Shown here: positions 19,534 to 29,098 of the stretch, piece after piece
How positions within the stretch are numbered: the stretch's first letter is position 1
How the letters are laid out: every line of letters starts with the position of its first letter
NCBI GenBank assembly: GCA_017629035.1
Contig: JAGBXX010000015.1
Coordinates: 62,001-126,000 of the forward strand
Length of the DNA stretch: 64,000 nucleotides
Source: Alistipes sp.
GTDB lineage: Bacteria > Bacteroidota > Bacteroidia > Bacteroidales > Rikenellaceae
Reading direction: 5' to 3'
Made by a program: the position numbers and the translations under genes
The notes under the pieces: generated by a model
What the model saw: the letters and a program-made list of their open reading frames with translations, nothing else
What the model was told of the DNA's origin: nothing
The model's database searches: none

Positions 19534-20046
19534 CTACCACCACTTCTCGTATACGTTACCAATACCGAGCTCCGCAGCCTCAGTGGCAGTAAAGAGCGTA
19601 CGCATATACTCTGCCATAGCGGCATTTGTCGAGTCGATGGCAAACAATCCTGGGTTGCCACACTGAACCTCGTTAAGACCAACAATATCCTCCGAAGACT
19701 TCAGTGGGAACACCTGCTTGTATACCTTGGCGAGTGCCTGGCGCACATCCTCAGCCTCAACATTCTGCATTGTCGAGAGGTAGAAACCTGTCTTGCAACC
19801 CATAGGGCAGAACGACACGATGCTCGAGCCAATCTTCTCATCAAGACGCAGATAGTAGGCCATAAGGTGCTCGATGGTGTGCACCTCGCCCGAGCCAAGT
19901 GGAGCGTGAGCCATAGGGGCACGGAAGCGCAAATCCCAAGAGCGCACAGCGAGCTCCTCGTTGATATTGTAGACCGAACGAAGGTACAAACCAGCACCGA
20001 GAGTGCGGTGGTCTACATCGAATGACGAAACGATATTTTTCTTCAT
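19534..20046 (-). CDS. luxS: S-ribosylhomocysteine lyase LuxS
   Basis: Cleaves S-ribosylhomocysteine to homocysteine and 4,5-dihydroxy-2,3-pentanedione, the precursor of the AI-2 signal. The 170 residues are full length: metal ligands in HTIEHLMAYYLR (HxxEH), catalytic Cys in the block SFCPMGCKTGFYL, and the third metal ligand in VQCGNPGLF. N-terminus FDVDHRTLGAGLYLR is typical. It is the first gene of a two-gene operon with the nucleosidase that makes its substrate, in the order substrate-user then substrate-maker. Whether AI-2 is used as a signal here cannot be told; the gene serves methyl-cycle recycling in any case. Confidence 0.96.
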   Translation of the reverse strand: MKKNIVSSFDVDHRTLGAGLYLRSVYNINEELAVRSWDLRFRAPMAHAPLGSGEVHTIEHLMAYYLRLDEKIGSSIVSFCPMGCKTGFYLSTMQNVEAEDVRQALAKVYKQVFPLKSSEDIVGLNEVQCGNPGLFAIDSTNAAMAEYMRTLFTATEAAELGIGNVYEKWW

Positions 20047-20083
20047 AACTAATGAGTTTTTCTAATTATTAAACTACTGACTG

Positions 20084-20114
20084 CAAAGTTACTATTTTTT
20101 TTCATCATTATCAT
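20084..20114 (-). promoter_or_regulatory. Probable promoter of luxS-mtnN
   Basis: Minus strand TAACTTTG (20091-20084) with ATG in place of TTG 20 bases further up. It lies back to back with the promoter of the divergent acyltransferase gene. Confidence 0.5.
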
Positions 20115-20123
20115 AAAATATTG

Positions 20124-20131
20124 TATCTTCG
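20124..20131 (+). promoter_or_regulatory. Possible -7 box of the acyltransferase gene
   Basis: TATCTTCG. If used, transcription starts near 20137, which is past the first in-frame ATG (20135) and favours the ATG at 20162. Confidence 0.4.
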
Positions 20132-20161
20132 CAGATGCAAATCAACAAAAATCGCACTTTA

Positions 20162-21271
20162 ATGAGAACACAATCTACCGACAACCGAGTATACTTTCTC
20201 GACTACCTACGTGTTGTAGCCTGCTTTATGGTCATACTTGTACACTGCATTGAGCCATTCTACCTCGGCGAGGGTGGTACAGTGATAGCATCGAGAAGCG
20301 ACGCTCTATGGGTTACCTGCATCGACTCATTGCTGCGTATTGCAGTACCACTCTTTGTGATGATATCGAGCTATCTGCTTGTTCCTGTTGCGGACTCCAC
20401 GGAGCACTTCTATTACCGACGTGTGAAGCGTGTTGTCGTTCCATTTATCATCTTCTCTCTTGCCTATGCCCTTATCCCTGCGTGGGGTTCGGGTGGCGAC
20501 ATCGACATTCTGGGCAATATTAAGTCACTAACGTTCAACTTTTTGCCCCTTAGCGGCCACCTATGGTTTGTATATATGATGCTGGGTGTATATCTCATCA
20601 TGCCGATCATATCGCCCTGGCTGGAGCGAGTATCGGCACGTGGCGAGCGTATGTTCATAGCGATATGGATATTAGCCACGGCAGTCCCCTTCATCCGTGA
20701 ACTTGGCCTGGAGATTCGAGGCACAGAGGGAATATGGGGTGAGGCAAGCTGGAACGAGTTTGGCACGCTCTACTACATAAGTGGCTTTATAGGCTACGTT
20801 GTGGCAGCAGACTACATACGCAAGTATGTCGACTGGGGCGTTGGCAAGACCCTTGCAGTAGCACTACCCATGCTCGCTCTGGGCTATGCAATTACAGCCA
20901 TCCCATTCTACAATGCAATCCCCGACAGCTACCCTATTCACGAGAGCATAGACCTGGCTGTAGATATGGAGCTCAGCTGGTCGTTTGCAACGCTCGGTCC
21001 TGCGCTTGAGACACTTGCAGTATTTCTACTATTTCGTCTTATCAAGCGTGGTGGCAAGATGTATGGCTTCGTTGCTCACATCTCGAAACGCAGCTATGGC
21101 ATCTATCTTGCCCACATGTTTGTACTCGTACCCGTGTTCGGTTGGGTGAATAGCTGGGGCATGGCAACACCCCTTGTGATGGTTGTCTCGGCCATGCTCA
21201 CAATGGCAATCACGGCAATCGTCGTGGAGATAGTATCACTGCTCCCAAAGAGCAAATATATCATCGGATAA
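20162..21271 (+). CDS. Membrane acyltransferase, acyltransferase 3 family
   Basis: Integral membrane O-acyltransferases of this family acetylate or acylate surface sugars and other acceptors. The product (369 residues from ATG 20162; an in-frame ATG at 20135 would add nine) begins with the family signature RVYFLDYLRVVACFMVILVHC, whose His is the probable catalytic residue, followed by about ten hydrophobic segments, e.g. IAVPLFVMISSYLLV, FIIFSLAYALIPAW, MMLGVYLIMPIISPWL, ISKRSYGIYLAHMFVLVPVF. The charge pattern and length fit. The acceptor is unknown. The next gene, for a GSCFA protein, starts one base after this stop, so the two are likely translationally coupled and may act on the same substrate. 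Confidence 0.88.
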   Translation: MRTQSTDNRVYFLDYLRVVACFMVILVHCIEPFYLGEGGTVIASRSDALWVTCIDSLLRIAVPLFVMISSYLLVPVADSTEHFYYRRVKRVVVPFIIFSLAYALIPAWGSGGDIDILGNIKSLTFNFLPLSGHLWFVYMMLGVYLIMPIISPWLERVSARGERMFIAIWILATAVPFIRELGLEIRGTEGIWGEASWNEFGTLYYISGFIGYVVAADYIRKYVDWGVGKTLAVALPMLALGYAITAIPFYNAIPDSYPIHESIDLAVDMELSWSFATLGPALETLAVFLLFRLIKRGGKMYGFVAHISKRSYGIYLAHMFVLVPVFGWVNSWGMATPLVMVVSAMLTMAITAIVVEIVSLLPKSKYIIG

Positions 21272-21272
21272 T

Positions 21273-22241
21273 ATGATGTTTCGTACCGAACTAAAGATTA
21301 AGCCATGGGGCGAACGCCTCGACTACTCGAGCCGCATAGTTACACTCGGCTCGTGCTTTGCAACCAACATATCTCGCCGACTTGCTCGAAGCAAGTTTAG
21401 TGTCGTAGACTCACCCACGGGCATACTCTTTAACCCCGAGTCGATAGCTCGCAGCATGGAGTCTATGACAAGTGGCAGGACTGTCGACAAGGAGTCGATC
21501 GTAGAACTCGGCAATAGGTACTTTAGCTATGAGGCACACTCCCAGATTTCGGGCACAACACACGATGAGGTAGAAGCAGCAATAAATAGTGCGTTAAGCA
21601 CTGGTGGTAAGGCAATTACAGAGAGTGATATTATCATCATCACACTGGGCACAGCCTGGGTATATCGCCTACGCTCCACGGGCAATGTTGTGGCCAACTG
21701 CCACAAGCAACCAGCATCGCTTTTTAGTCGTGAGCTGCTCTCCGTAGATGAGTGTGTCGAGGCTCTCGAGCGCATAGTGTCACTCACGCCACGACGCCTA
21801 CTCCTGACCCTTAGCCCGATACGACATATTGGCGAGGGGTTGGAGGATAACTCGCTGAGCAAGTCTACGCTGCGTGTGGCTATCGACCGTATATGCAAGG
21901 CTCACCCCGAGCGAGTGCACTACTTCCCCTCGTATGAGATCATGCTCGACGACCTGCGTGACTACCGCTTCTACGCCTCGGATATGCTCCACCCATCGGA
22001 CATAGCAGTAGACTACATCATCAACAAGTTCTACGACACGGCCCTAAGTCCCGAGACATTAAGGCTCAAAAGCGCAGTAGACAAGATTATTCAGGCCACG
22101 GAGCACCGCCCCTTTAACCCTGAGGCAGAGGAGTATAAGGCGTTCTGTGGCAGGCAGTTGGAGGCGATACGTGGAATATCGGGCGTCGATTTAAGCAAAG
22201 AAAGAGAGTATTTTGAGCAGATGTTACAAATAAATTTGTAA
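21273..22241 (+). CDS. GSCFA-domain protein
   Basis: The 322 residues carry the family-naming motif near position 26 in VTLGSCFATNISRRL and further family-type blocks (LFNPESIARS, IITLGTAWVY, LLTLSPIRHI, FPSYEIMLDDLRDYRFYASDMLHPSDIAVDYI). The GS-C pattern together with the late DMLHP (Asp...His) resembles the catalytic arrangement of SGNH esterases, so a hydrolase or acyl-transfer role is reasonable; that is inference. Overlap-free but adjacent to the acyltransferase gene, it may be its partner in modifying a glycan. No signal peptide is evident, so it probably works on the cytoplasmic side. Confidence 0.85.
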   Translation: MMFRTELKIKPWGERLDYSSRIVTLGSCFATNISRRLARSKFSVVDSPTGILFNPESIARSMESMTSGRTVDKESIVELGNRYFSYEAHSQISGTTHDEVEAAINSALSTGGKAITESDIIIITLGTAWVYRLRSTGNVVANCHKQPASLFSRELLSVDECVEALERIVSLTPRRLLLTLSPIRHIGEGLEDNSLSKSTLRVAIDRICKAHPERVHYFPSYEIMLDDLRDYRFYASDMLHPSDIAVDYIINKFYDTALSPETLRLKSAVDKIIQATEHRPFNPEAEEYKAFCGRQLEAIRGISGVDLSKEREYFEQMLQINL

Positions 22242-22263
22242 ATTTGCCGAATATTTTGACACT

Positions 22264-23883
22264 ATGAAGCGAATTTTACTTCTTGGCCTACTCACTCTTG
22301 GCCTTGCGACAATATCGACTAGAGCAGCAGAGACGACACCCAGCAACGAGCGACCACGCCTGGTGGTAAACATCGTTGTGGGCGCTATGCGCAGCGACGA
22401 CCTTGAGCGCTACATGGGCAACTTCACGCAGAATGGTTTTCGCCGCCTCATGCAGGAGGGTGTGACCTACACCGAGGCATACTACGACTTCTCGGCGATA
22501 TCAACAGCCTCGGGCCTTGCGACACTCACCACAGGAGCCAACCCTGCGGTGCATGGCATCGTAGGTGACAGATGGTGGAGCCACACCGACGCCTCGATGA
22601 TATGGCTCATTAACGACAACAAGTCATTCCCCGTAGAGTTCAGCACGGGCACGGGCAACTACTCGGCACACCGACTTATGGCACCAACCTATGGCGACAT
22701 GCTCCTCATGGAGAGCCCCGAGTCGAAGCTCTACACCGTAGCCCTCGAGCCACTCTCGGCAATAGTGCTCAACGGCAAGCGTGGCATGGCACTTTGGGCC
22801 GAGACAAACAAGACATACTGGACAACATCGTCGGCATACTGCACCAAGCTCCCAGAATGGATCACCGAGTACAACAAGGGCGATAACAACAAGCAGTATA
22901 TAGAAAACCGCTGGATGCCAATCTACAAGGCTGCGACATACCGCAACTACGAAATCGCTGTGGTAGAGGGCATTAAGGATAAGCATACGCAGATTATCAC
23001 AGACATAAATCTCAAGCGTGACAAGAGCGACTACGACAACCTCTCGCTCACGCCTGCAGGCAACACCGCCGTGCTCCACTTTGCCCAGGAGCTCATGAAG
23101 CGTGAGGCACTTGGCACAGACGGTGACACCGATATTCTCAACATCTACCTCGACACAGCACGCAACATCGCCCAGACCTATGGTCCTGAGTCGTTCGAGT
23201 ACGAGGATATGCTCTACCGCCTGGATAAGGATCTTATATGGTTCCTTGACTCGGTATATAGCCAGGTGGGTGACAGCACAGATGTTGTTGTGGTAGTAAC
23301 CTCGGATCAGGGTACATCGCCCTCGTATAACGCCACAGGCAGCGCCCCACGTCACCGCTTCAACAACCGCCAGATGGAGGTCATCGTGAACGCCTATCTC
23401 GGTGCCCGCTACGGCTCGGATAGCTATGTTGTAGGCTTTGCCAACAACTCGCTCTATCTAAATCATGCGACGATAGCCAACAAGAAGCTCGTATTCAGCG
23501 ATATATGCGACGAGGTGGCTACCTTCCTACTTCAGCTTCAGGGCATCTCGACAGCGATATCATCAACCTCGATGCGCAACACCTCGTTTGGTGGCGACCG
23601 CACCCATCTGATGCAAGAGTCGTTCTTTGGTGCTCGCACAGGCGATGTTATCATCGACCTTATACCGGGATGCATCCTCGAGGACGACGACTACCGCTCG
23701 CTGCCTACATCGGGCTACAACTACGACCGTCATGTGCCACTCATCGTATCACGTCAGCGTGGCGACAACCGCATCGTGACACGCCGTGTGGAGATGACCG
23801 AGCTGAGTGCAACACTATGCCACATTATGGGCATTGCAGCACCATGGGCTACAACCGAGCGCCCGCTTCAAGAGTTTGAATAA
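22264..23883 (+). CDS. PafA-like alkaline phosphatase superfamily protein lacking most catalytic residues
   Basis: Exported protein of 539 residues (signal peptide about 1-22, RILLLGLLTLGLATISTRA). Its overall sequence follows the type I phosphodiesterase/PafA phosphatase fold: RLVVNIVVGAMRSDDLERY, GANPAVHGIVGDRWW, GPESFEYEDMLYRLDKDL, VVVTSDQG and GYNYDRHVPLIV. However, residues that bind the two zincs in PafA are changed: first Asp to G40, the Asp/His pair in STDYxGH to R300/Q304, and His of the DHG motif to Q349. The nucleophile Thr (T81) and the last His (H490) remain, while the His after the nucleophile is L85. The Lys/Arg of the phosphate pocket are replaced in ALEPLSAIVL. A catalytically dead, perhaps binding or structural, protein is inferred. 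Alignment was done by eye from memory of PafA. Confidence 0.8.
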   Translation: MKRILLLGLLTLGLATISTRAAETTPSNERPRLVVNIVVGAMRSDDLERYMGNFTQNGFRRLMQEGVTYTEAYYDFSAISTASGLATLTTGANPAVHGIVGDRWWSHTDASMIWLINDNKSFPVEFSTGTGNYSAHRLMAPTYGDMLLMESPESKLYTVALEPLSAIVLNGKRGMALWAETNKTYWTTSSAYCTKLPEWITEYNKGDNNKQYIENRWMPIYKAATYRNYEIAVVEGIKDKHTQIITDINLKRDKSDYDNLSLTPAGNTAVLHFAQELMKREALGTDGDTDILNIYLDTARNIAQTYGPESFEYEDMLYRLDKDLIWFLDSVYSQVGDSTDVVVVVTSDQGTSPSYNATGSAPRHRFNNRQMEVIVNAYLGARYGSDSYVVGFANNSLYLNHATIANKKLVFSDICDEVATFLLQLQGISTAISSTSMRNTSFGGDRTHLMQESFFGARTGDVIIDLIPGCILEDDDYRSLPTSGYNYDRHVPLIVSRQRGDNRIVTRRVEMTELSATLCHIMGIAAPWATTERPLQEFE

Positions 23884-23907
23884 CAAGAGTATAACAATAT
23901 ATAAAAT

Positions 23908-24327
23908 ATGACACAAGACGCAATACAGGAGAGCATAATAGAGGAGTTCTCGATGTTCGACGACTGGTTGGATAAGTACGACTATCTAATCAGCCTTAGC
24001 GACTCGCTTCCCGAGATTTCGGCCGACAAACGCACCGAGAAGTATCTCATCGAGGGTTGCCAGTCACGTGTGTGGGTGGCAGCAGAGCTACGTGAGGGCA
24101 AGGTATACTACACTGCCGACAGCGACGCTATCATCACCAAGGGTATCATCGCCCTGCTCATACGTGTGATGAATGGCCGCAGCGCAGCCGAAGCAGCCGC
24201 TATCGACCTATACTTCATCGACGCAATAGGCCTGGGCGAGAACCTGTCGCCAACACGTAGCAATGGACTTCGTGCTATGATTCAGCAGATGAAACTCTAT
24301 GCATTGGTATTTTCAAAACAACAGTAA
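23908..24327 (+). CDS. sufE: SufE family sulfur-acceptor protein
   Basis: SufE takes persulfide sulfur from the cysteine desulfurase SufS and passes it to the SufBCD iron-sulfur scaffold. The 139 residues match the family: FDDWLDKYDYLISLSDSLPEI at the N-terminus, acceptor Cys C51 in YLIEGCQSRVWVAAE, and LSPTRSNGLRAMIQQMKLYA at the C-terminus. It starts 24 bases after the pseudo-phosphatase gene and precedes a SufT-like gene by 11 bases. The sufBCDS genes are not in the window, so this is a detached part of the system. Confidence 0.94.
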   Translation: MTQDAIQESIIEEFSMFDDWLDKYDYLISLSDSLPEISADKRTEKYLIEGCQSRVWVAAELREGKVYYTADSDAIITKGIIALLIRVMNGRSAAEAAAIDLYFIDAIGLGENLSPTRSNGLRAMIQQMKLYALVFSKQQ

Positions 24328-24338
24328 TATTTAGGAGT

Positions 24339-24659
24339 ATGACACCCGAGCAGATACTTCAAATTGAGAAAAACATTGTTCTGACACTCAAGAACATATA
24401 CGACCCCGAGATCCCTGTCAACATATACGATCTCGGACTTATCTACGAGATTAACTTCGAGCCTACAGGCACCGCCGAGATCATCATGACACTCACAGCG
24501 CCCAACTGCCCTATGGCCGACGTACTTCTTGCCGACATCAACCGTGAGGTGGGCAAGGTCGAGGGCGTGGAGAAGGTAAATATCACCCTCACGTTCGACC
24601 CTCAGTGGGATAAGTCAATGATGTCAGAGGAGGCACTCATTGAGCTTAACCTATTCTAA
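24339..24659 (+). CDS. SufT-like MIP18/DUF59 iron-sulfur assembly protein
   Basis: Small cytosolic proteins of this family help mature iron-sulfur proteins. The 106 residues show the DUF59 blocks: IYDPEIPVNIYDLGLIYEI near 20-38, MTLTAPNCPMADVL with the conserved Cys near 68, and VNITLTFDPQWDKSMMSEEA at the end. Position between sufE and a DUF2851 gene supports an iron-sulfur role. A PaaD-type role in aromatic degradation is unlikely as no such genes are near. Confidence 0.9.
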   Translation: MTPEQILQIEKNIVLTLKNIYDPEIPVNIYDLGLIYEINFEPTGTAEIIMTLTAPNCPMADVLLADINREVGKVEGVEKVNITLTFDPQWDKSMMSEEALIELNLF

Positions 24660-24669
24660 ATCAAAGGTT

Positions 24670-25599
24670 ATGGAGTCCAAGCTAAGCATCGAGCAGCTCA
24701 AGGCTGGAGCCAAGTCGATGGCCTGCACTCAGCATATCAAGTGTCTGAGAAGCATCGACTTCGAGGCACTGCTTGTCGCCTTAGCTTGCGAACGCCTAAC
24801 ACGCAAACGCCACGACATAATCTCGATATTCGAGTCCTCGGGCAAAAACTGGAACCAGACGTTCCACATCATGCTATTCAAGGTGCTCGGCGGCATGGAC
24901 AACCAGGTGCCAATGACCCGATTAGCACACATCGTGAGCAACTATGTGCTCATGCGCGAAAACTCCTCGATAGTAAATCTCGAGGCACTGCTTCTTGGCT
25001 GCTCCGGACTTCTCGACCTATACCCCCAGGATGACTACATCCATCGTCTACGTCTGGAGCACGACCACTTCAAGGCAAAATACGGGCTGGAGAGCATGAG
25101 CGCCGAGGAGTGGAATCTTGCTAGCCGTTATCGAGCCAACCACCCCACACTTCGACTTGCGCAGCTGGCAGCATGCCTGCACAACAAGGATTTCTCGATA
25201 CATAGCGCCCTAAGCTGTCGCACCAGCCGTGATGTTTATGAGCTCTTTAGTGGCTGCGCCTCGCCCTACTGGCTCGAGCACTTTGTGCCCAACACACAAA
25301 TCAAGGCCTCGATAAGTCGCATAGGACAGTTCAAGAGCGACCTTCTGGGTATCAACCTCATAGCCCCACTCATTCACGCCTATGGCAACCACTCGCTTGA
25401 CGAGGAGTTTGCCTACCACGCCGTGCACCTTCTCGAGGATATAGCCGCCGAGAACAACCGCTACACCAAGCCCTGGTACGACGCAGGCATTGAGCCTCGC
25501 GATGCATTCCTGAGCCAGGCACTCATACAGCTTAGCAAAGAGTACTGCTCAAAGCAGCGCTGCGAGCAGTGTCCCCTCGCCTCACGCCTTAGAAAGTAG
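24670..25599 (+). CDS. DUF2851 family protein
   Basis: Unknown function. The 309 residues (from ATG 24670; the frame also has an ATG at 24640 overlapping the previous gene by 20 bases) resemble DUF2851 as found throughout Bacteroidota: FESSGKNWNQTFHIMLFKVLGG, LEALLLGCSGLLD, HPTLRLAQLAACLHNKD, and a C-terminal cysteine group C-x4-C-x2-C (YCSKQRCEQCPLA) likely to bind metal. The fold is mostly helical, with no signal peptide. Location directly after two iron-sulfur assembly genes is suggestive but proves nothing. Confidence 0.8.
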   Translation: MESKLSIEQLKAGAKSMACTQHIKCLRSIDFEALLVALACERLTRKRHDIISIFESSGKNWNQTFHIMLFKVLGGMDNQVPMTRLAHIVSNYVLMRENSSIVNLEALLLGCSGLLDLYPQDDYIHRLRLEHDHFKAKYGLESMSAEEWNLASRYRANHPTLRLAQLAACLHNKDFSIHSALSCRTSRDVYELFSGCASPYWLEHFVPNTQIKASISRIGQFKSDLLGINLIAPLIHAYGNHSLDEEFAYHAVHLLEDIAAENNRYTKPWYDAGIEPRDAFLSQALIQLSKEYCSKQRCEQCPLASRLRK

Positions 25600-25672
25600 C
25601 CTAAAGCGCCACAATTAGCACTCTTTTTTCCTCGCACACACGCACGCACGCATAAAAACATGGGTGTCGTTG

Positions 25673-25703
25673 TTGTATTTTCGCCAAAAAATTGATAACT
25701 TTG
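25673..25703 (+). promoter_or_regulatory. Promoter of secA
   Basis: TTG (25673-25675), 20-base spacer, TAACTTTG (25696-25703). Full consensus match; gives a leader of about 80 bases. Confidence 0.7.
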
Positions 25704-25772
25704 CACGAATTATGTGCCTTGGCCTCAGCCCCAACGGCGTGAGCAAGTGCCACACATAGAGAATTAACGTGC
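25703..25772 (+). promoter_or_regulatory. Structured leader of secA
   Basis: Nested complementary segments: GCACG with CGTGC (25703-25707/25768-25772), AATT with AATT (25708-25711/25762-25765), ATGTG with CACAT (25712-25716/25753-25757), and an inner GCC/GGC with TCA/TGA. The outermost pair may lie at or before the transcription start. A control element is possible but unproven. Confidence 0.4.
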
Positions 25773-25789
25773 AAATAACTATTTGAAAT

Positions 25790-28700
25790 ATGGATATAGC
25801 ATCTAAAATTATTAAACTTTTCTTCGGTTCAAAGGCCGATAAGGATCGCAAGGAGATCACACCCTATATCGACAAGATCAAGGCTGTATACCCTTCGATT
25901 TCGGCATTGACTAACGATGAGTTGCGTGCTCGCTCAGCAGCCCTCAGCAACTCTATCACCGAATTTATCGCAGCCGACGAGGCTTTGATCGTAAAGAACA
26001 AGGAGCTCTTGGAGCGTCCCGAGACATCGCTCAAGGATAAAGAGCGCATATCTAAGGAGATCGACGACACAACAAAGCGTATCGACGACAAGATTGAGCA
26101 GAAGCTCGACGAGATCCTCCCTGAGGCTTTTGCCATCATGAAGGATACAGCACGCCGTTTTGCCGAGAGCGACACTGTGGTTGTTACAGCCAACGACTTT
26201 GACCGCAACCTCGCAGCCGTGCGCCAGGATCTTGTGACTATCGAGGACGACAAGGCTATCTACAACAGCGTATGGACAGCAGGTGGTAACACCATTAAGT
26301 GGGATATGGTTCACTACGACGTACAGCTCTTTGGTGGTGTTGTACTTCACAAGGGCCGTATTGCCGAGATGGCTACGGGTGAGGGTAAGACCCTGGTGGC
26401 TACACTCCCAGTCTTCCTCAACGCCTTGGCACACAAGGGTGTTCACGTCGTTACTGTCAACGACTACCTCGCACGCCGTGATGCCGAGTGGATGGGCCCT
26501 ATGTACCAGTTCCACGGTCTTTCGGTAGCTTGTATCGACAACACACGTCCTAACTCCGAGGAGCGCCGCAAGGCATACATGGCCGATATCACATTCGGTA
26601 CCAACAACGAGTTTGGTTTCGACTACTTGCGTGATAACATGGCCTCAGCACCTAAGGACCTCGTACAGCGCAAGCACCACTTTGCCATTGTCGATGAGGT
26701 CGACTCAGTGCTCATCGACGATGCTCGTACCCCACTTATCATCTCAGGCCCTGTGCCTAAGGGTGGCGACCAGCTCTTTGCTGAGTTCCAGCCTTCGGCA
26801 AAGTATATCTACGACTTGCAGAGCAAGATGTCGTCATCGGATGTTGCCGAGGCTAAGCGTCTGTTCAACGAGGGTGACCACCTTGAGGCTGGTAAGCTCC
26901 TGTTGCGTGCATACAAGGCTATGCCTAAGTACAAGGCCCTCATCAAGTTCCTCTCGGAGCCAGGTGTTAAGGTTCTGTTGCAGAAGACCGAGAACTTCTA
27001 CATGCAGGACAACGAGAAGCGCATGCACGAGATTACCGACGACAACTTCGTAATCCACGACGAGAAGATGAACTCCTTGATCCTTACGGATAAGGGTCAC
27101 GAGGTTGCTTCACGCCAGTTCAACGAGGATGGTTTCTTCGTGCTTCCAGATATCGGTGCTCGCATTGCAGATATTGAGAATAGCAACCTCAGCCCCGAGG
27201 AGCGTGCTGAGCAGAAGGATGCACTCCTTTCGGACTACGCTATCAAGTCGGAGCGTGTACACACCATGAACCAGTTGCTCAAGGCCTACTTCATGTTCGA
27301 GAAGGAGGTTGAGTACGTACTTATCGATAACAAGGTTAAGATCGTAGACGAGCAGACAGGTCGTATCATGGAGGGTCGTCGCTACTCTGACGGCTTGCAC
27401 CAGGCTATCGAGGCTAAGGAGCGTGTGAAGGTCGAGGATGCAACACAGACCTACGCAACAATTACCCTTCAGAACTACTTCCGTATGTACCACAAGCTCG
27501 CAGGTATGACCGGTACTGCCGAGACCGAAGCTTCGGAGTTCTGGAGCATCTACAAGCTCGATGTTGTGGTAATTCCAACAAATAAGCAGGTTATTCGTGA
27601 TGACCGTGAGGATCTTGTCTACAAGACCGCACGTGAGAAGTATAATGCCGTTATTGCCGAGGTTGAGCGCCTTGTTGGCGAGGGCCGTCCAGTTCTCGTA
27701 GGTACAACAAGTGTCGAGATCTCGGAGCTCTTGAGCCGTATGCTCAAGATTCGTGGTATCAAGCACAACGTCCTCAACGCTAAGCAGCACCAGCTCGAGG
27801 CACAGATCGTTGCCGAGGCGGGTCGCAACGGCCAGGTTACCATTGCTACCAACATGGCGGGTCGTGGTACCGATATCAAGCTCTCGGCCGAGGTTAAGGA
27901 TTGCGGTGGTTTGGCAATCATCGGTACTGAGCGCCACGAGAGCCGTCGTGTAGACCGCCAGTTGCGTGGTCGTGCAGGACGTCAGGGTGACCCAGGATCA
28001 TCACAGTTCTTCGTCTCTTTGGAGGACAACCTCATGCGTCTTTTCGGCTCTGACCGCATCGCTAAGATGATGGATAAGATGGGTCTTCAGGAGGGCGAGG
28101 TTATCCAGGCAGGCATGATGACCAAGGCTATTGAGCGTGCACAGAAGAAGGTCGAGGAGAACCACTTTGGTATGCGTAAGCGTCTGTTGGAGTACGATGA
28201 TGTTATGAACTCACAGCGTGAGGTTATCTACACTCGTCGTCGCCACGCACTCTATGGTGAGCGTATCGACATCGACCTCAACAACTTGCGCCAGGACTAT
28301 GCACTCCGCTTTGTGGAGTCACACGAGGGCTGCTCGTACGAGGAGTTCAAGTTTGACCTCATGCGTGAGGTGGCTTGCGAGACATCGATTAGCGAGGATA
28401 AGTTCGACGCAATGAAGCCAAAGGAGATTATCGAGACTATCTGTCAGGATCTCACAGCACACTTCGAGCGTAAGTCGAAGGCTGTTGCCGACATGGTGCG
28501 TCCAACAATGGAGAAGATTTACAAGGATCGTGAGGGCCACATGGATATGCGCATTGCATTCCCTATCACCGATGGCCGTCTGCGCTATGCTATCCCTGTG
28601 GAGTTGCAGAAGTGCAAGGATAGTGACTGCTTGGAGATCTACCGTGAGTTTGCCAAGGTGGCTATGTTCACCACTATCGACGACGCATGGCGTGAGCACT

Positions 28701-29086
28701 TGCGTGAGATGGACGACTTGCGTCAGAGCGTGCAGAATGCAACATACGAGCAGAAGGATCCACTCCTTATCTACAAGCTCGAGTCGTTCCAGCTCTTTGC
28801 CAAGATGCTCGAGGATGTCAACCGCAACGTACTTGCCTTGATCAACAAGTCGGGCATTGCTGTGCGTGAGAACAACCCCGACTCGATGAAGGAGGCTCAG
28901 GAGCAGAAGTCAAAAATTGACGTTAACAAGCTCCAGGCATCACGTATGGCTGCTGCTGCCGCTGCAGGCCAGGGCGATAAGGGCAAGACAGCACCTATCA
29001 GAGTCGACAAGAGCGTGGGCCGCAACGAGCCATGTCCTTGTGGCTCGGGCAAGAAGTACAAACACTGCCACGGTAAGATGGCATAA
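25790..29086 (+). CDS. secA: Preprotein translocase ATPase SecA
   Basis: ATPase motor that drives unfolded proteins through SecYEG. At 1098 residues it is longer than E. coli SecA (901), as usual in Bacteroidota; the extra length lies mainly near residues 60-155 and in the region 340-420. Walker A is ATGEGKT (195-201), the DEAD-type box is in [17 protein letters not shown], then the preprotein cross-linking domain, [13 protein letters not shown] and the second RecA lobe [14 protein letters not shown] and [18 protein letters not shown]. The C-terminus ends with the zinc-binding [14 protein letters not shown] used for SecB and lipid contact. A promoter and a folded leader lie upstream. Confidence 0.98.
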   Translation: MDIASKIIKLFFGSKADKDRKEITPYIDKIKAVYPSISALTNDELRARSAALSNSITEFIAADEALIVKNKELLERPETSLKDKERISKEIDDTTKRIDDKIEQKLDEILPEAFAIMKDTARRFAESDTVVVTANDFDRNLAAVRQDLVTIEDDKAIYNSVWTAGGNTIKWDMVHYDVQLFGGVVLHKGRIAEMATGEGKTLVATLPVFLNALAHKGVHVVTVNDYLARRDAEWMGPMYQFHGLSVACIDNTRPNSEERRKAYMADITFGTNNEFGFDYLRDNMASAPKDLVQRKHHFAIVDEVDSVLIDDARTPLIISGPVPKGGDQLFAEFQPSAKYIYDLQSKMSSSDVAEAKRLFNEGDHLEAGKLLLRAYKAMPKYKALIKFLSEPGVKVLLQKTENFYMQDNEKRMHEITDDNFVIHDEKMNSLILTDKGHEVASRQFNEDGFFVLPDIGARIADIENSNLSPEERAEQKDALLSDYAIKSERVHTMNQLLKAYFMFEKEVEYVLIDNKVKIVDEQTGRIMEGRRYSDGLHQAIEAKERVKVEDATQTYATITLQNYFRMYHKLAGMTGTAETEASEFWSIYKLDVVVIPTNKQVIRDDREDLVYKTAREKYNAVIAEVERLVGEGRPVLVGTTSVEISELLSRMLKIRGIKHNVLNAKQHQLEAQIVAEAGRNGQVTIATNMAGRGTDIKLSAEVKDCGGLAIIGTERHESRRVDRQLRGRAGRQGDPGSSQFFVSLEDNLMRLFGSDRIAKMMDKMGLQEGEVIQAGMMTKAIERAQKKVEENHFGMRKRLLEYDDVMNSQREVIYTRRRHALYGERIDIDLNNLRQDYALRFVESHEGCSYEEFKFDLMREVACETSISEDKFDAMKPKEIIETICQDLTAHFERKSKAVADMVRPTMEKIYKDREGHMDMRIAFPITDGRLRYAIPVELQKCKDSDCLEIYREFAKVAMFTTIDDAWREHLREMDDLRQSVQNATYEQKDPLLIYKLESFQLFAKMLEDVNRNVLALINKSGIAVRENNPDSMKEAQEQKSKIDVNKLQASRMAAAAAAGQGDKGKTAPIRVDKSVGRNEPCPCGSGKKYKHCHGKMA

Positions 29087-29098
29087 CGCCTTAAGAGT

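Noticed and set aside
25635..25660. CACACACGCACGCACGCA run as a functional repeat
   Set aside because: Short and imperfect simple sequence with no further sign of function.
27110..27937. 275-codon open frame opposite secA
   Set aside because: Antisense to a certain secA with all motifs; composition-driven.
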